From positions 310,001 through 374,000 of the forward strand of contig NZ_JAMZDX010000002.1 of the NCBI RefSeq assembly GCF_024172095.1: a stretch of DNA of 64,000 bases, in the 5' to 3' direction. Below, piece by piece: positions 1 through 8,170 of the stretch. Below the pieces are notes generated by a model, which was not told where the DNA came from, ran no database searches, and was given only the letters and a program-made list of their open reading frames with translations. Each line of letters begins with the position of its first letter. The first letter of the stretch is position 1. The position numbers were made by a program, and so were the translations under genes. Source of the DNA: Kitasatospora cinereorecta (lineage in GTDB: Bacteria > Actinomycetota > Actinomycetes > Streptomycetales > Streptomycetaceae).

Positions 1-269
1 GCGGCCTTCGCCAGTCCGGGCAGCTGCTCGGAGAGCTCGTCGATGATGCGGGAGTACGGCACCGAGGCGCCCAGCTTCACCACATCCCCGTCGATCTCCC
101 ACTGGCGCAGCTCGGGGATGCGGTTCAGGTCGAGAATCGCGGATGGCCGGTGCACGTCGAAATTCATCTCGACCATGACGTCCGTACCGCCCGAGATCGG
201 CAGCGCGGTCGGGTACTCAGCCTTCGCCGCGAGCGCCTCGTCCCACGTTGCGGGCCGAAGGAACTCCAT
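1..269 (-). CDS. Xanthine dehydrogenase-type FAD-binding subunit (partial, C-terminus outside window)
   Basis: Only the first 89 residues are present; the gene runs off the left edge. The protein begins MEFLRPATWDEALAAK and has the FAD-loop signature PISGGTDVMVEM at about residues 24-35, then LDLNRIPEL and GASVPYSRI. These are the N-terminal landmarks of the medium (FAD) subunit of molybdenum hydroxylases. In that family the subunit passes electrons from the Mo-cofactor subunit to NAD or oxygen. GAGGAG lies 8 nt before the ATG. It is divergent from a PucR-type regulator, which favours a role in purine oxidation (hypoxanthine/xanthine to urate). A CO dehydrogenase-like or other molybdenum hydroxylase FAD subunit is the alternative. 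Confidence 0.85.
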   Translation of the reverse strand, partial: MEFLRPATWDEALAAKAEYPTALPISGGTDVMVEMNFDVHRPSAILDLNRIPELRQWEIDGDVVKLGASVPYSRIIDELSEQLPGLAKA

Positions 270-680
270 GCGGGTGTCTCCTCAAGTCGTTGCCTACCGG
301 ACAGTGGGCACAGCGCCCGGAACTCGGTTTTCGGACTGTGCTACCGCTTCGTTGCCTTGGCGTTGAGTCCTGGTCACCGGGGTGTGTCCGGCGGCTTGTG
401 GCCAGTGAACCGCTGTGACCGGGCCCACTGGCAGTCACCGATGGCATGAAGCCCCGGCTGTGGTCCCGCCCGGCATCCTGTACGTTCCTCTAAGGAGGAC
501 AATGTCGCAGCCCAGGAGTTGACCGGGCGCTACTTATGACCGTAATCCGGCCGTGATTCGCGAGCTACGGGCCCGTGATCCGGGCCCCGGTTGATACGTA
601 ACACCGAGCCCTCGATCTCGTGCACACTGTGAGCCCCTCACCCCCTCACCCTCAACCCCATCGGACGAAGGAGTCTGCGG
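270..680. promoter_or_regulatory. Divergent intergenic region between the xanthine dehydrogenase and pucR-like genes
   Basis: About 410 bases with no convincing protein gene of normal size. It must hold both divergent promoters. A perfect ribosome-binding site AAGGAGG (492-498) is followed by ATG at 502 and only five more sense codons before TGA at 520-522. A TTGACC hexamer at 519-524 overlaps that stop. Near 568-590 is a GC-rich imperfect palindrome (CGGGCCC...GGGCCC) that could be an operator. Longer open frames here lack codon bias and are taken as shadows. Confidence 0.5.
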
Positions 681-2276
681 ATGCGTGTCCGTGACCTGCT
701 CGCTCCCGGCGCGCCGCACCTGCGGCTGCTCGCCGGTGAGGACGAGCTCGACCGGCAGGTCAGCGGTGTCATGACCACGGACCTGCAGGACCCCGGCCGA
801 TACCTGCACGGCGGCGAGCTGGTGCTCACCGGCATGCTCTGGCGCACCTCGGCCGAGGACTCCGAGCGCTTCGTGCGTACCCTGGTGGCGGGCGGCGCGG
901 TCGCCCTCGCGGCCGGCGAGGCCGAGGTCGGGCCCGTCCCCGAGGACCTCACCGCCGCCTGCCGCCGCCACCGCTTGCCGCTGCTCGCGGTGCCCGACGA
1001 CATCGCCTTCGGCGCCGTCACCGAGTTCGTCGGCCGCCAGGTCTCCGCCGACCGGGCCGCCGACCTCGCCGCCCTGGTCGACCGCCACCGCCTGCTGGTC
1101 TCCGCCGCCGGCGGCGGCGGCCTGGACGCCGTCCTCGACCTGCTCGGCGGCGACCTCGACCTCGACTGCTGGGTGCTCACCCCCACCGGACGGGTGATCG
1201 CCGGGCCGGCCGACCGGCTCACCGGCGAGGACCGCGACCAGCTGGTCCGCGCCCACCTCGCCGCCCAGCGCCAGCGCCGCCGCCCGCCGCACCGCGCCCG
1301 GCTGGTCACCGGCTCGTACTCGCTGCTGCCCGCCCCCGCCGACCCCGCCGACGAGGCCCCGCTCGCCGACTGGCTGCTCGCCGTCGCCGGCGACGTCACC
1401 GAGTGGACCCCCAAGCGCCAGCAGCTCGCCGAGAACCTCGCCCGCCTGGTCGCCGCCGAGCGAACCCGCCGCGACGAGGGCCGCCGGCTGCGCCGCCGGA
1501 TCGCCGACGAGGCGCTCGCCCTGCTCCAGCGCGACGCCGACCCCGCCGAGATCAGCCGCGCCCTGCACGCCTCCGCCTCGATGGCCCGCTACGAGGGCGG
1601 CGGACCGGTGCCGGCCGCCGCCGCCGAGGGCAACTGGCTCGTCCTCAGCGTCGAGGCCACCGGCCTGCCCGACGGCGCCCTGCGACCCGTCCTCGAAGAG
1701 GCGCTGGCCGTGACCGGCGACCGCGCCCTGGTCGCCGCCGCCGGGGCCACCGGCGCCGTCGTCGTGCTCCCCGCGATGGACGTGCCGGTGCCCGCCGACG
1801 CGCTGCGCGACCTGCTCGCCCCGCTGGAGGCCGGCCTCGGCTCCGAGGGCCGGATCACCGTCGGCGTCTGCGCCCCCGCCGCGGAGGCCGGCGGCCTGCG
1901 CGGCGCCCTCGAGGAGGCCCGGCACGCCCGGCGGATCGCCGGAGCCCGGGTCGGCCGGGTGTGCGTGGCCGGGCCCGAGGAGCTCGCCTCGCACGTGCTG
2001 CTGCTCGCCGCCGTCCCCGACGAGGTCCGGCGGGCGTTCCGCAGCCGGCTGCTCGACCGGGTCATCGCGTACGACATCGAGCACCAGGCCGACCTGGTCC
2101 GCACCCTGGAGGCGTTCCTCCGTTCGGACGGGTCCTGGACGCGGTGCGCGGCGCAACTGCACGTCCACGTGAACACGCTGCGCTACCGGATCGGGCGCAT
2201 CGAGGAGCTGACCGGGCGCGACCTGTCACGGCTGGAGGACCGGGTGGACTTCTACCTGGCCCTGGAACTGGCGTAA
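681..2276 (+). CDS. PucR family transcriptional regulator
   Basis: 531 residues. Residues 1-120 (MRVRDLLAPGAPHLRLLAGE, GVMTTDLQDPGRYLHGGELV) match the PucR N-terminal domain, which senses purine-related ligands in known members. The middle looks like the GGDEF-like spacer of CdaR/PucR regulators. The last 60 residues (LVRTLEAFLRSDGSW, HVHVNTLRYRIGRIEELTG) are the C-terminal HTH_30 DNA-binding domain. GAAGGAG lies 7 nt before the ATG. The neighbouring divergent molybdenum hydroxylase gene suggests it controls purine catabolism and probably itself. The stop abuts a long inverted repeat that serves as terminator. Confidence 0.92.
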   Translation: MRVRDLLAPGAPHLRLLAGEDELDRQVSGVMTTDLQDPGRYLHGGELVLTGMLWRTSAEDSERFVRTLVAGGAVALAAGEAEVGPVPEDLTAACRRHRLPLLAVPDDIAFGAVTEFVGRQVSADRAADLAALVDRHRLLVSAAGGGGLDAVLDLLGGDLDLDCWVLTPTGRVIAGPADRLTGEDRDQLVRAHLAAQRQRRRPPHRARLVTGSYSLLPAPADPADEAPLADWLLAVAGDVTEWTPKRQQLAENLARLVAAERTRRDEGRRLRRRIADEALALLQRDADPAEISRALHASASMARYEGGGPVPAAAAEGNWLVLSVEATGLPDGALRPVLEEALAVTGDRALVAAAGATGAVVVLPAMDVPVPADALRDLLAPLEAGLGSEGRITVGVCAPAAEAGGLRGALEEARHARRIAGARVGRVCVAGPEELASHVLLLAAVPDEVRRAFRSRLLDRVIAYDIEHQADLVRTLEAFLRSDGSWTRCAAQLHVHVNTLRYRIGRIEELTGRDLSRLEDRVDFYLALELA

Positions 2277-2365
2277 ACCACCGGGGGCGCGGGGAACTGC
2301 GCGACCGATCATGCACTCACGTAGAGCGACGGCCGGTCGCGCAGTTCCTCGCGCCCCCGGTGGTT
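2276..2365. terminator. Bidirectional terminator, long inverted repeat (family with 17463-17537)
   Basis: Arms 2276-2306 and 2335-2365 are 31 nt each with a single mismatch, giving a very stable hairpin with a 28-nt loop between the convergent pucR-like and GH26-like genes. The pucR-like stop overlaps the first base. The loop contains ATGCACTCACG, which also occurs in the loop of the similar inverted repeat at 17463-17537, so this is a dispersed repeat rather than a chance hairpin. Confidence 0.85.
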
Positions 2366-2370
2366 GACCC

Positions 2371-3459
2371 TTACTTGACGGGGTGGCCGAAGTTCTGGGC
2401 CGCGGCGGCCTTGGCGACGGCGGCCTGGGCGGCGGGGGAGCTGTCGATCCGCCAGTCGGTGGCGACCTTCGCGCCCGGCCAGGTCTTCTGCAGGTCGAAC
2501 CAGACCAGCCCGATCAGCCCGTCGGTGTTCGCGGCGCCGGTGAACAGGTCGGTGATCTGGGAGGTCTTCTTCGGCCCCTCGGCGACGCCGGTCTCGGTGA
2601 TCAGCAGCGGCTTCTTGGAGAGCGAGCGCAGCGTCTTGACGGTGGGCGCGAACAGGCCCTTGAAGTCGCTGCCCTCCTGCGGCCCGTAGTAGCCGACCAG
2701 GCCCAGCCAGTCGACGTAGTCGTCGCCGGGGAAGTACGGCTTGAGGGTGGCCTGTGCGGCGGAGTCGCTGACGTGCGGGGTCCAGAGCCAGATGACGTTG
2801 GTGACGCCGTGGTCGCGGAAGGTGTCGTGGACGTGCTTCCAGGCGGCGATGAAGTCCGCGGCGGTGGCCTTGCCGGGGCCCCAACCGTTCCAGCTCGCGT
2901 TCATCTCGGACGCGAAGGAGAGCACCAGCGGGCCCTGGTACGAGCGGACCTGGTCGGCGAAGGAGGTCAGGTAGGTGTCCTGCGCGCCGCCGGCGATGTC
3001 GGTCAGCGTGACGGAGTCGGGGACCAGGGTGAGGATCGGCAGCTGGCCGTTCTTCCACAGCGCGGTGTTGCCCGCGACGTCGAAGTCGTCGCCCCAGACC
3101 TGGTAGTACTCGCGGGCGTCGGCGGGGCGGCCGGCCTTGGCGGCGAAGGCGGTGACGGAGGCGAGGTCGCCGGGGTCGCCGTCGGAGGCGACGCCGAGCA
3201 TCCGGCCGGTCGGGGTGCGCAGCGCGGAGGCGTCGTACGGGGGTGCCGAGGAGGCGGGCGCGGCGGAGGATCCGGCCGGGGCGGGGTCCGTGCCGCCGTC
3301 GCCGGACGGGGCGACCGTGCTGCAGGCGGCGAGCAGCATCGGGGTGGCCACGGCGAGGGCGAGCAGGCGGCGACGGGAGGGGGTGCGGTTGTTCAAGAGC
3401 TGCCGACCTCGGCTGTTCGGGGGACGCGGTCCTGGCGGTGGCACCGGCGGTTGCCGCAT
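2371..3459 (-). CDS. GH26-like glycoside hydrolase, lipoprotein
   Basis: Up to 362 residues. A basic stretch (PSRRRLLALAVATPMLLAAC) ends in a lipobox with Cys46, so the mature protein should be a lipid-anchored extracellular enzyme; a Ser/Ala/Pro linker follows to about residue 75. The rest resembles glycoside hydrolase family 26 (beta-mannanase-like TIM barrel): FASEMNASWNGWG near residue 185 carries the likely acid/base Glu, and LLITETGVAEGP the likely nucleophile Glu. A TTG at 3396 (codon 22) gives a more normal signal peptide and has GAGGT 9 nt upstream, so the true start may be there. Substrate is not predictable. It sits next to a surface-glycan operon on the opposite strand. Confidence 0.8.
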   Translation of the reverse strand: MRQPPVPPPGPRPPNSRGRQLLNNRTPSRRRLLALAVATPMLLAACSTVAPSGDGGTDPAPAGSSAAPASSAPPYDASALRTPTGRMLGVASDGDPGDLASVTAFAAKAGRPADAREYYQVWGDDFDVAGNTALWKNGQLPILTLVPDSVTLTDIAGGAQDTYLTSFADQVRSYQGPLVLSFASEMNASWNGWGPGKATAADFIAAWKHVHDTFRDHGVTNVIWLWTPHVSDSAAQATLKPYFPGDDYVDWLGLVGYYGPQEGSDFKGLFAPTVKTLRSLSKKPLLITETGVAEGPKKTSQITDLFTGAANTDGLIGLVWFDLQKTWPGAKVATDWRIDSSPAAQAAVAKAAAAQNFGHPVK

Positions 3460-3643
3460 TTTATGAGGTGGTCAGGTCACCGAACGCGTGGGAGCCGTGT
3501 CGAGCGGATTGCGATCCGGTCACGGCCCCTGCGCAGACCGGGATAAATCGAACATTGACGCAGAATCAGCCAACCTTCGTGTAATAGCGTCCGGGCTTGA
3601 GCACAGTCAGCGGTCTCCGCTTACCGGAAAGGCCGACCACTCG

Positions 3644-4111
3644 GTGGCACCCTCCCTTCTTCGCACCGGGCGCACCGAGCCCGACCCGGCGACCCCAGCG
3701 GTCCTCGCGCCGGCCGATCCGATTCCGGTCTTCGTCGATCAGACGGGTGCCCGCGGGCGCCGACTGCGCGGTTTCGGGTGGACCCTCGGCGTGGCCAGCA
3801 CCGTTCTCGCGGGTGCGATGGGTGCCAGCGTGGTCGGCCTCCAGTCCAACGCCCCTGCCCTGCGCGTCCCGCCGCAGCCCACGCCCGGTGCGCTGGTGAA
3901 CCAGCCCGGCCCGTCCGCCAGCGCCCTGCCGGGCGCGTCGGCGAGCGCCTCCGCGTCGGGCTCGGCCAGGACCTCGCCGAGCGCGCACACCTCCGGAACC
4001 GCCAAGGCGGGCGGTTCCACCACCAAGCCGGCCACCGGCGCCAGCCACTCCGGCAGCACGGCGCCCGCCGGCCGTTCCGTGGCGACGACGAAGCCCAGCA
4101 CCACTCACTGA
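3644..4111 (+). CDS. Small membrane protein upstream of matBA-type genes
   Basis: Not a recognised family. From GTG 3644 it is about 155 residues; an in-frame start at 3488 would add 52 low-complexity residues. It has a short cytosolic part (VFVDQTGARGRRLRGFGW), one transmembrane helix (TLGVASTVLAGAMGASVVGL) and a Ser/Ala/Thr/Pro-rich tail that is probably outside the membrane. It ends 18 nt before the deacetylase-glycosyltransferase gene on the same strand, so it is likely the first gene of that operon and may assist glycan export or anchoring (inference from position only). Confidence 0.65.
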   Translation: MAPSLLRTGRTEPDPATPAVLAPADPIPVFVDQTGARGRRLRGFGWTLGVASTVLAGAMGASVVGLQSNAPALRVPPQPTPGALVNQPGPSASALPGASASASASGSARTSPSAHTSGTAKAGGSTTKPATGASHSGSTAPAGRSVATTKPSTTH

Positions 4112-4129
4112 CCGGTCCCCAGGAACGCC

Positions 4130-6286
4130 ATGTCCCGTCATCAGAGCCCCCGGCGCAAGTCGGTCCGCACTCGCAGGCTGGCCGCACCGCCGCTGCGCTT
4201 CTTCCTCCCGGTCACGCTGCTGGCCTGCCTGCTGGCACTGCTGGTGCTGCGCGGACTGGCCAACAACGAGGTCTTCCACGACAACCAGGTCGCCATCTCG
4301 GTGGACAAGACCACCGTGCCGCCGAACCTGCTCACCGGCGGGCCGGTGGTCGACGCCCGGGGCCGGCTCAACGACCACCCGGTCAGCTACTCGATCCCGG
4401 ACAAGACCGTGGTGCTGAGCTTCGACGACGGACCGGACCCGGTCTGGACGCCGAAGATCCTCGACCTGCTGGCGCAGCACCACATCCACGCCACGTTCTT
4501 CGTGACCGGTGCGATGACCTCCCGCCACCCGGAGCTGATCCGGCAGATCGTCGCGGGCGGCCACGAGATCGGCCTGCACACCTTCACCCACGCCGACATG
4601 GCGCTGCAGACCCGGACCCGGCTGGCGTGGGAGCTGGGCCAGACCCAGCTGGCGCTGGCCGGCGTCGCAGGGGTGCACAGCTCGCTGTTCCGGCCGCCGT
4701 ACTCCTCCACCGCCGACGCACTGGACGACTGGACCTGGCCGGTGGTCAAGGACGTCGGCAAGCACGGCTACCTGACCGCCTTCATCGACGCCGACACCGA
4801 CGACTGGAAGAAGCCCGGTGTCGAGGAGATCGTGAAGACCGCGATGCCCAAGGTGCCGGGCCGCGGCGAGATGGTCCTGATGCACGACGCCGGTGGCGAC
4901 CGCTCGCAGACCGTCGCCGCGCTGGGCCAGATCATCGACAAGCTGGAGGCGCAGAACTACAAGTTCGCCTCGATCGGCGAGGCGCTCGGCTCCTCGCCGA
5001 CCACCGTGCCGGTGCACGGCCTGCAGCTCTGGGCCGGCAAGGCGTTCATCTTCATGACCGGCATCTCGGTGAACCTGCTGCCGTGGCTGATCGGTCTGCT
5101 CTCGGTGGTCGGCGTGCTGGTCTTCGGCCGGTTCGCGCTGATGATGATCCTGGCCACCCGGCACGCCTGGCGGACCAGACGGCCGGACTTCTCCTGGGGG
5201 CCGCCGGTGACCGAACCGGTCACCGTGCTGGTCCCGGCGTACAACGAGCAGGAGTGCATCGCCAACACGCTGAAATCCCTGGCGCTGAGCGATTATCCGA
5301 TCGAGATCATCGTGATCGACGACGGTTCCACCGACGACACCTCGGCGATCGTCGAGGAGATCGCGATGGAGAACGTCCGGCTGATCCGCCAGCCCAACGG
5401 CGGCAAGCCGGCGGCGCTGAACAACGGCATCGCCAACGCCTCGCACGAGATCGTCGTGATGATGGACGGCGACACCGTCTTCGAGCCCTCCACCGTGCGC
5501 GAGCTGGTCCAGCCGTTCGCCGACCCCACCGTCGGCGCGGTCGCCGGCAATGCCAAGGTCGGCAACCGGGACACCCTGATCGGGGCGTGGCAGCACATCG
5601 AGTACGTGATGGGCTTCAACCTCGACCGGCGCATGTACGACGAGCTGAACATCATGCCGACCATTCCCGGTGCGGTCGGTGCCTTCCGCCGCGAGTCGCT
5701 GCTGAACGTCGGCGGCATGAGCGACGAGACCCTCGCCGAGGACACCGACATCACCATGGCGATGCTGCGCCAGGGCTGGCGGATCGTCTACGCGGAGAAG
5801 GCCCGCGCCTGGACCGAGGCCCCCGCCTCCATGCAGCAGCTGTGGTCCCAGCGCTACCGCTGGAGCTACGGCACCATGCAGGCGATGTGGAAGCACCGCC
5901 ACGCGATCCGCGAGAGCGGTCCGGCGGGCCGCTTCGGCCGGATCGGCCTGCCCGTGGTCGCCCTGTTCGGCGTGCTCACCCCGCTGCTCGCTCCGCTGAT
6001 CGACCTGTTCCTGCTGTACGGCATCTTCTTCGTCGACGCCGAGCGCACCATCGCGGCCTGGGCCGGCGTGCTGGTCGTCCAGGGCGTCCTCGCCTACTAC
6101 GCCTTCCGGCTGGACCGGGAGAAGCCCTGGCACCTGGTCACCCTGCCCGTGCAGCAGGTGGTGTACCGGCAGCTGATGTACCTGGTGCTGCTCCAGTCCT
6201 CGATCACCGCGCTCACCGGTGGCCGGCTCCGATGGCAGAAACTGCGGCGTACCGGCGAGGTCGCGGCACCGATCGTGGAGGCCTGA
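4130..6286 (+). CDS. matB: Bifunctional polysaccharide deacetylase / family 2 glycosyltransferase (MatB-like)
   Basis: 718 residues. An N-terminal membrane helix (about 22-42) precedes a NodB deacetylase domain with all motifs: LSFDDGPDP (residues 96-104), HTFTHADM (about 150-157), FRPPYSS, DADTDDW and LMHDAGGD. After a second helix (about 310-340) comes a GT2 synthase domain: VTVLVPAYNEQE, IDDGSTDD, MMDGDT, AEDTDIT and QRYRW (Q-x-x-R-W). Further helices follow. This architecture is that of Streptomyces MatB, which with MatA makes a poly-beta-1,6-N-acetylglucosamine-like extracellular polymer for pellet formation and adhesion. The acyltransferase gene starts 2 nt after the stop, so the two are translationally coupled. 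Gene naming rests on architecture and order. Confidence 0.88.
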   Translation: MSRHQSPRRKSVRTRRLAAPPLRFFLPVTLLACLLALLVLRGLANNEVFHDNQVAISVDKTTVPPNLLTGGPVVDARGRLNDHPVSYSIPDKTVVLSFDDGPDPVWTPKILDLLAQHHIHATFFVTGAMTSRHPELIRQIVAGGHEIGLHTFTHADMALQTRTRLAWELGQTQLALAGVAGVHSSLFRPPYSSTADALDDWTWPVVKDVGKHGYLTAFIDADTDDWKKPGVEEIVKTAMPKVPGRGEMVLMHDAGGDRSQTVAALGQIIDKLEAQNYKFASIGEALGSSPTTVPVHGLQLWAGKAFIFMTGISVNLLPWLIGLLSVVGVLVFGRFALMMILATRHAWRTRRPDFSWGPPVTEPVTVLVPAYNEQECIANTLKSLALSDYPIEIIVIDDGSTDDTSAIVEEIAMENVRLIRQPNGGKPAALNNGIANASHEIVVMMDGDTVFEPSTVRELVQPFADPTVGAVAGNAKVGNRDTLIGAWQHIEYVMGFNLDRRMYDELNIMPTIPGAVGAFRRESLLNVGGMSDETLAEDTDITMAMLRQGWRIVYAEKARAWTEAPASMQQLWSQRYRWSYGTMQAMWKHRHAIRESGPAGRFGRIGLPVVALFGVLTPLLAPLIDLFLLYGIFFVDAERTIAAWAGVLVVQGVLAYYAFRLDREKPWHLVTLPVQQVVYRQLMYLVLLQSSITALTGGRLRWQKLRRTGEVAAPIVEA

Positions 6287-6288
6287 CC

Positions 6289-8121
6289 ATGACCGGAACC
6301 TCCGGGTTCTCCTTCTTCGGCGGATCGCCGGCCACCGAGCCGGAGCCGGACGAGGAGGGCACCCCCGCCGCAGCCGACGCCGCCGACCCGAGCGAGACCG
6401 TCTCCCTGCGGCTGCCCCGGCAGCCACAGGACGGGCGGTCCGCCGCGCCCGCCGTCGAGCGGGAGCGCCCGCGTACCGAGGCCCGCCCCGAGCCCGGCGG
6501 GTCGCTGTTCCAGCGCCGCCCCGCCCCGGTGGCCGGCGAGCGCGAGCGGCCCGCGCCGCGCCCCGGCGAGCAGCGCCCTGGCCCGCGTCCGGACGGGCGT
6601 CCCGCTCCGGGGGCGGCTCAGCGTTCCGGTTCGCCGTTCCTGGAGCAGCCCGCCCCGCGCGGCGAGCAGCGCCCCGGCCCGCGCCCGGACCAGCGTCCGG
6701 GCCCGCGGCCGGCTCAGCGTTCCGGCTCGCCGTTCCTGGAGCAGCCCGCCCCGCGCGGCGAGCAGCGCCCGGGCCCGCGCCCGGACCAGCGCGAGCGCGT
6801 CCGCGTTGCCGAGCGGGCGGCCGATCCGAGCGAGACCATGCAGCTGCGACTGCCCACGCCGCCCGCCCCGTCCGCCGCCGACCGTGCCTCGGACCCGAGC
6901 GAGACCATGCAGCTGCGGGTCCCGGTGCTCTTCGCCCCCGACCCGGTCGAGGAGGAGGTCGAGGCCGCACCCGCGCCGAAGAAGAAGGGCGGCCGCGACC
7001 GCTACTTCGACCTGCTGCGCGCCCTGGCGCTCGGCCGCGTGATCCTCTACCACAAGTTCGGCTGGTCCTGGCTGCCGCTGGTCTTCCCGTCGATGGGCGT
7101 GATGTTCGCGCTGGCCGGCTCGCTGATGGTGGTGTCGCTGCGGCGTCCCGCCCTCACCGTGATCCGCGACCGTCTGCGCCGTCTGCTGCCGCCGATGTGG
7201 CTGTTCGGCGCGCTCCTGCTGACGCTGATGATCCTGGACGGCTGGGGTCCGAACTCGGAGGGCCACCCGAACTGGTGGTGGGGCAAGCTGGCGTTCTGGG
7301 TCCTGCCGCTGTCCACCCCGCCGTACGGTGCCGAGCTGAGCGGCTTCCACGGTCTGCTGGAACCGTCCTGGGCGGAGAACATCGCCGTCCCGCTCTGGTA
7401 CCTGCGCGCCTACCTCTGGTTCGTGCTGCTCTCCCCGCTGATGCTGCGCGCCCTGCGGTGGAACCCGTGGATCACGATCTTCACCCCGCTGGCGGCGTCC
7501 GCGGTGATCAACTCCGGCCTGTTCTCGCAGGAGGGCCGGATCTGGGAGACCACCACCGACTTCACCACCTTCGCGGCCTGCTGGATCCTCGGCATGGCCC
7601 ACCGGGAGGGCGTGCTGCGCCGGCTGCCGCAGTACCTCGCGCCGTCGATCGCCCCGATGATCATGATGGCCGGTCTGTGGTGGCTGCTCAGCCGTCCGAT
7701 CACCGACCCGACCACCGTCGGCGACATCGAGACGGTGCCGTTCGCCCAGGCGATCTGGTCCTTCGGCTACGTGCTGCTGCTCCTGCACCTGAGCCCGTCG
7801 TGGGAGCAGTGGCCGCCCCGGCTGGAGCGCTGGAACGGCGTGGTCAGCCTGCTGAACGCCCGCGCGGTCAGCGTCTACCTGTGGCACATCCCGGCGATGG
7901 CGATCACCGTGCCGCTGATGGACCGGCTGTGGGACGTCGGCTTCCTGTTCGACCACGCGCAGTTCGTGCTGCGCAGCCAGTGGGCGCCGCTGCTGATCGC
8001 GCTGCCGCTGCTGGCCCTGCTGGTGCTGTGCTTCGGCTGGATGGAGGACCTGGCGGCCCGCCGTCCGCTGCGGCTCTTCCCGTACCCGCGCCGCCCGCGC
8101 GGAAAGCGAAGGGCCGGCTGA
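6289..8121 (+). CDS. matA: Membrane acyltransferase with repetitive disordered N-terminus (MatA-like)
   Basis: 610 residues from ATG 6289 (GGAG 8 nt upstream; 2 nt after the previous stop). Residues 1-225 are Pro/Arg/Glu-rich and disordered, with two near-identical copies of RSGSPFLEQPAPRGEQRPG and three copies of the motif DPSET-(V/M)-x-LR-(L/V)-P. From about residue 230 (DRYFDLLRALALGRVILYHK) it is an acyltransferase-3-like multi-pass domain with roughly ten helices. Beside the MatB-like gene it probably corresponds to MatA, needed for the surface glycan, perhaps through O-acylation or export. The family normally uses a His in the first helix region; YHK here is the candidate. Its stop lies inside the terminator hairpin. 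Confidence 0.8.
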   Translation: MTGTSGFSFFGGSPATEPEPDEEGTPAAADAADPSETVSLRLPRQPQDGRSAAPAVERERPRTEARPEPGGSLFQRRPAPVAGERERPAPRPGEQRPGPRPDGRPAPGAAQRSGSPFLEQPAPRGEQRPGPRPDQRPGPRPAQRSGSPFLEQPAPRGEQRPGPRPDQRERVRVAERAADPSETMQLRLPTPPAPSAADRASDPSETMQLRVPVLFAPDPVEEEVEAAPAPKKKGGRDRYFDLLRALALGRVILYHKFGWSWLPLVFPSMGVMFALAGSLMVVSLRRPALTVIRDRLRRLLPPMWLFGALLLTLMILDGWGPNSEGHPNWWWGKLAFWVLPLSTPPYGAELSGFHGLLEPSWAENIAVPLWYLRAYLWFVLLSPLMLRALRWNPWITIFTPLAASAVINSGLFSQEGRIWETTTDFTTFAACWILGMAHREGVLRRLPQYLAPSIAPMIMMAGLWWLLSRPITDPTTVGDIETVPFAQAIWSFGYVLLLLHLSPSWEQWPPRLERWNGVVSLLNARAVSVYLWHIPAMAITVPLMDRLWDVGFLFDHAQFVLRSQWAPLLIALPLLALLVLCFGWMEDLAARRPLRLFPYPRRPRGKRRAG

Positions 8122-8134
8122 TCCCAGCCGGCCC
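8111..8134. terminator. Hairpin terminator between matA-like and esterase genes
   Basis: GGGCCGGCT (8111-8119) and AGCCGGCCC (8126-8134) form a perfect 9-bp stem with a 6-nt loop. The stop codon of the acyltransferase gene begins at the end of the left arm. It can serve both convergent genes. Confidence 0.75.
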
Positions 8135-8170
8135 GGTCCGCTCCGTCGTTCTGCGTGGTGCTGCCCGCGG

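Noticed and set aside
534..2168. Long minus-strand open frame opposite the pucR-like gene
   Set aside because: Low-complexity Gly/Ala/Val translation without motifs; the plus-strand frame carries both PucR domains.
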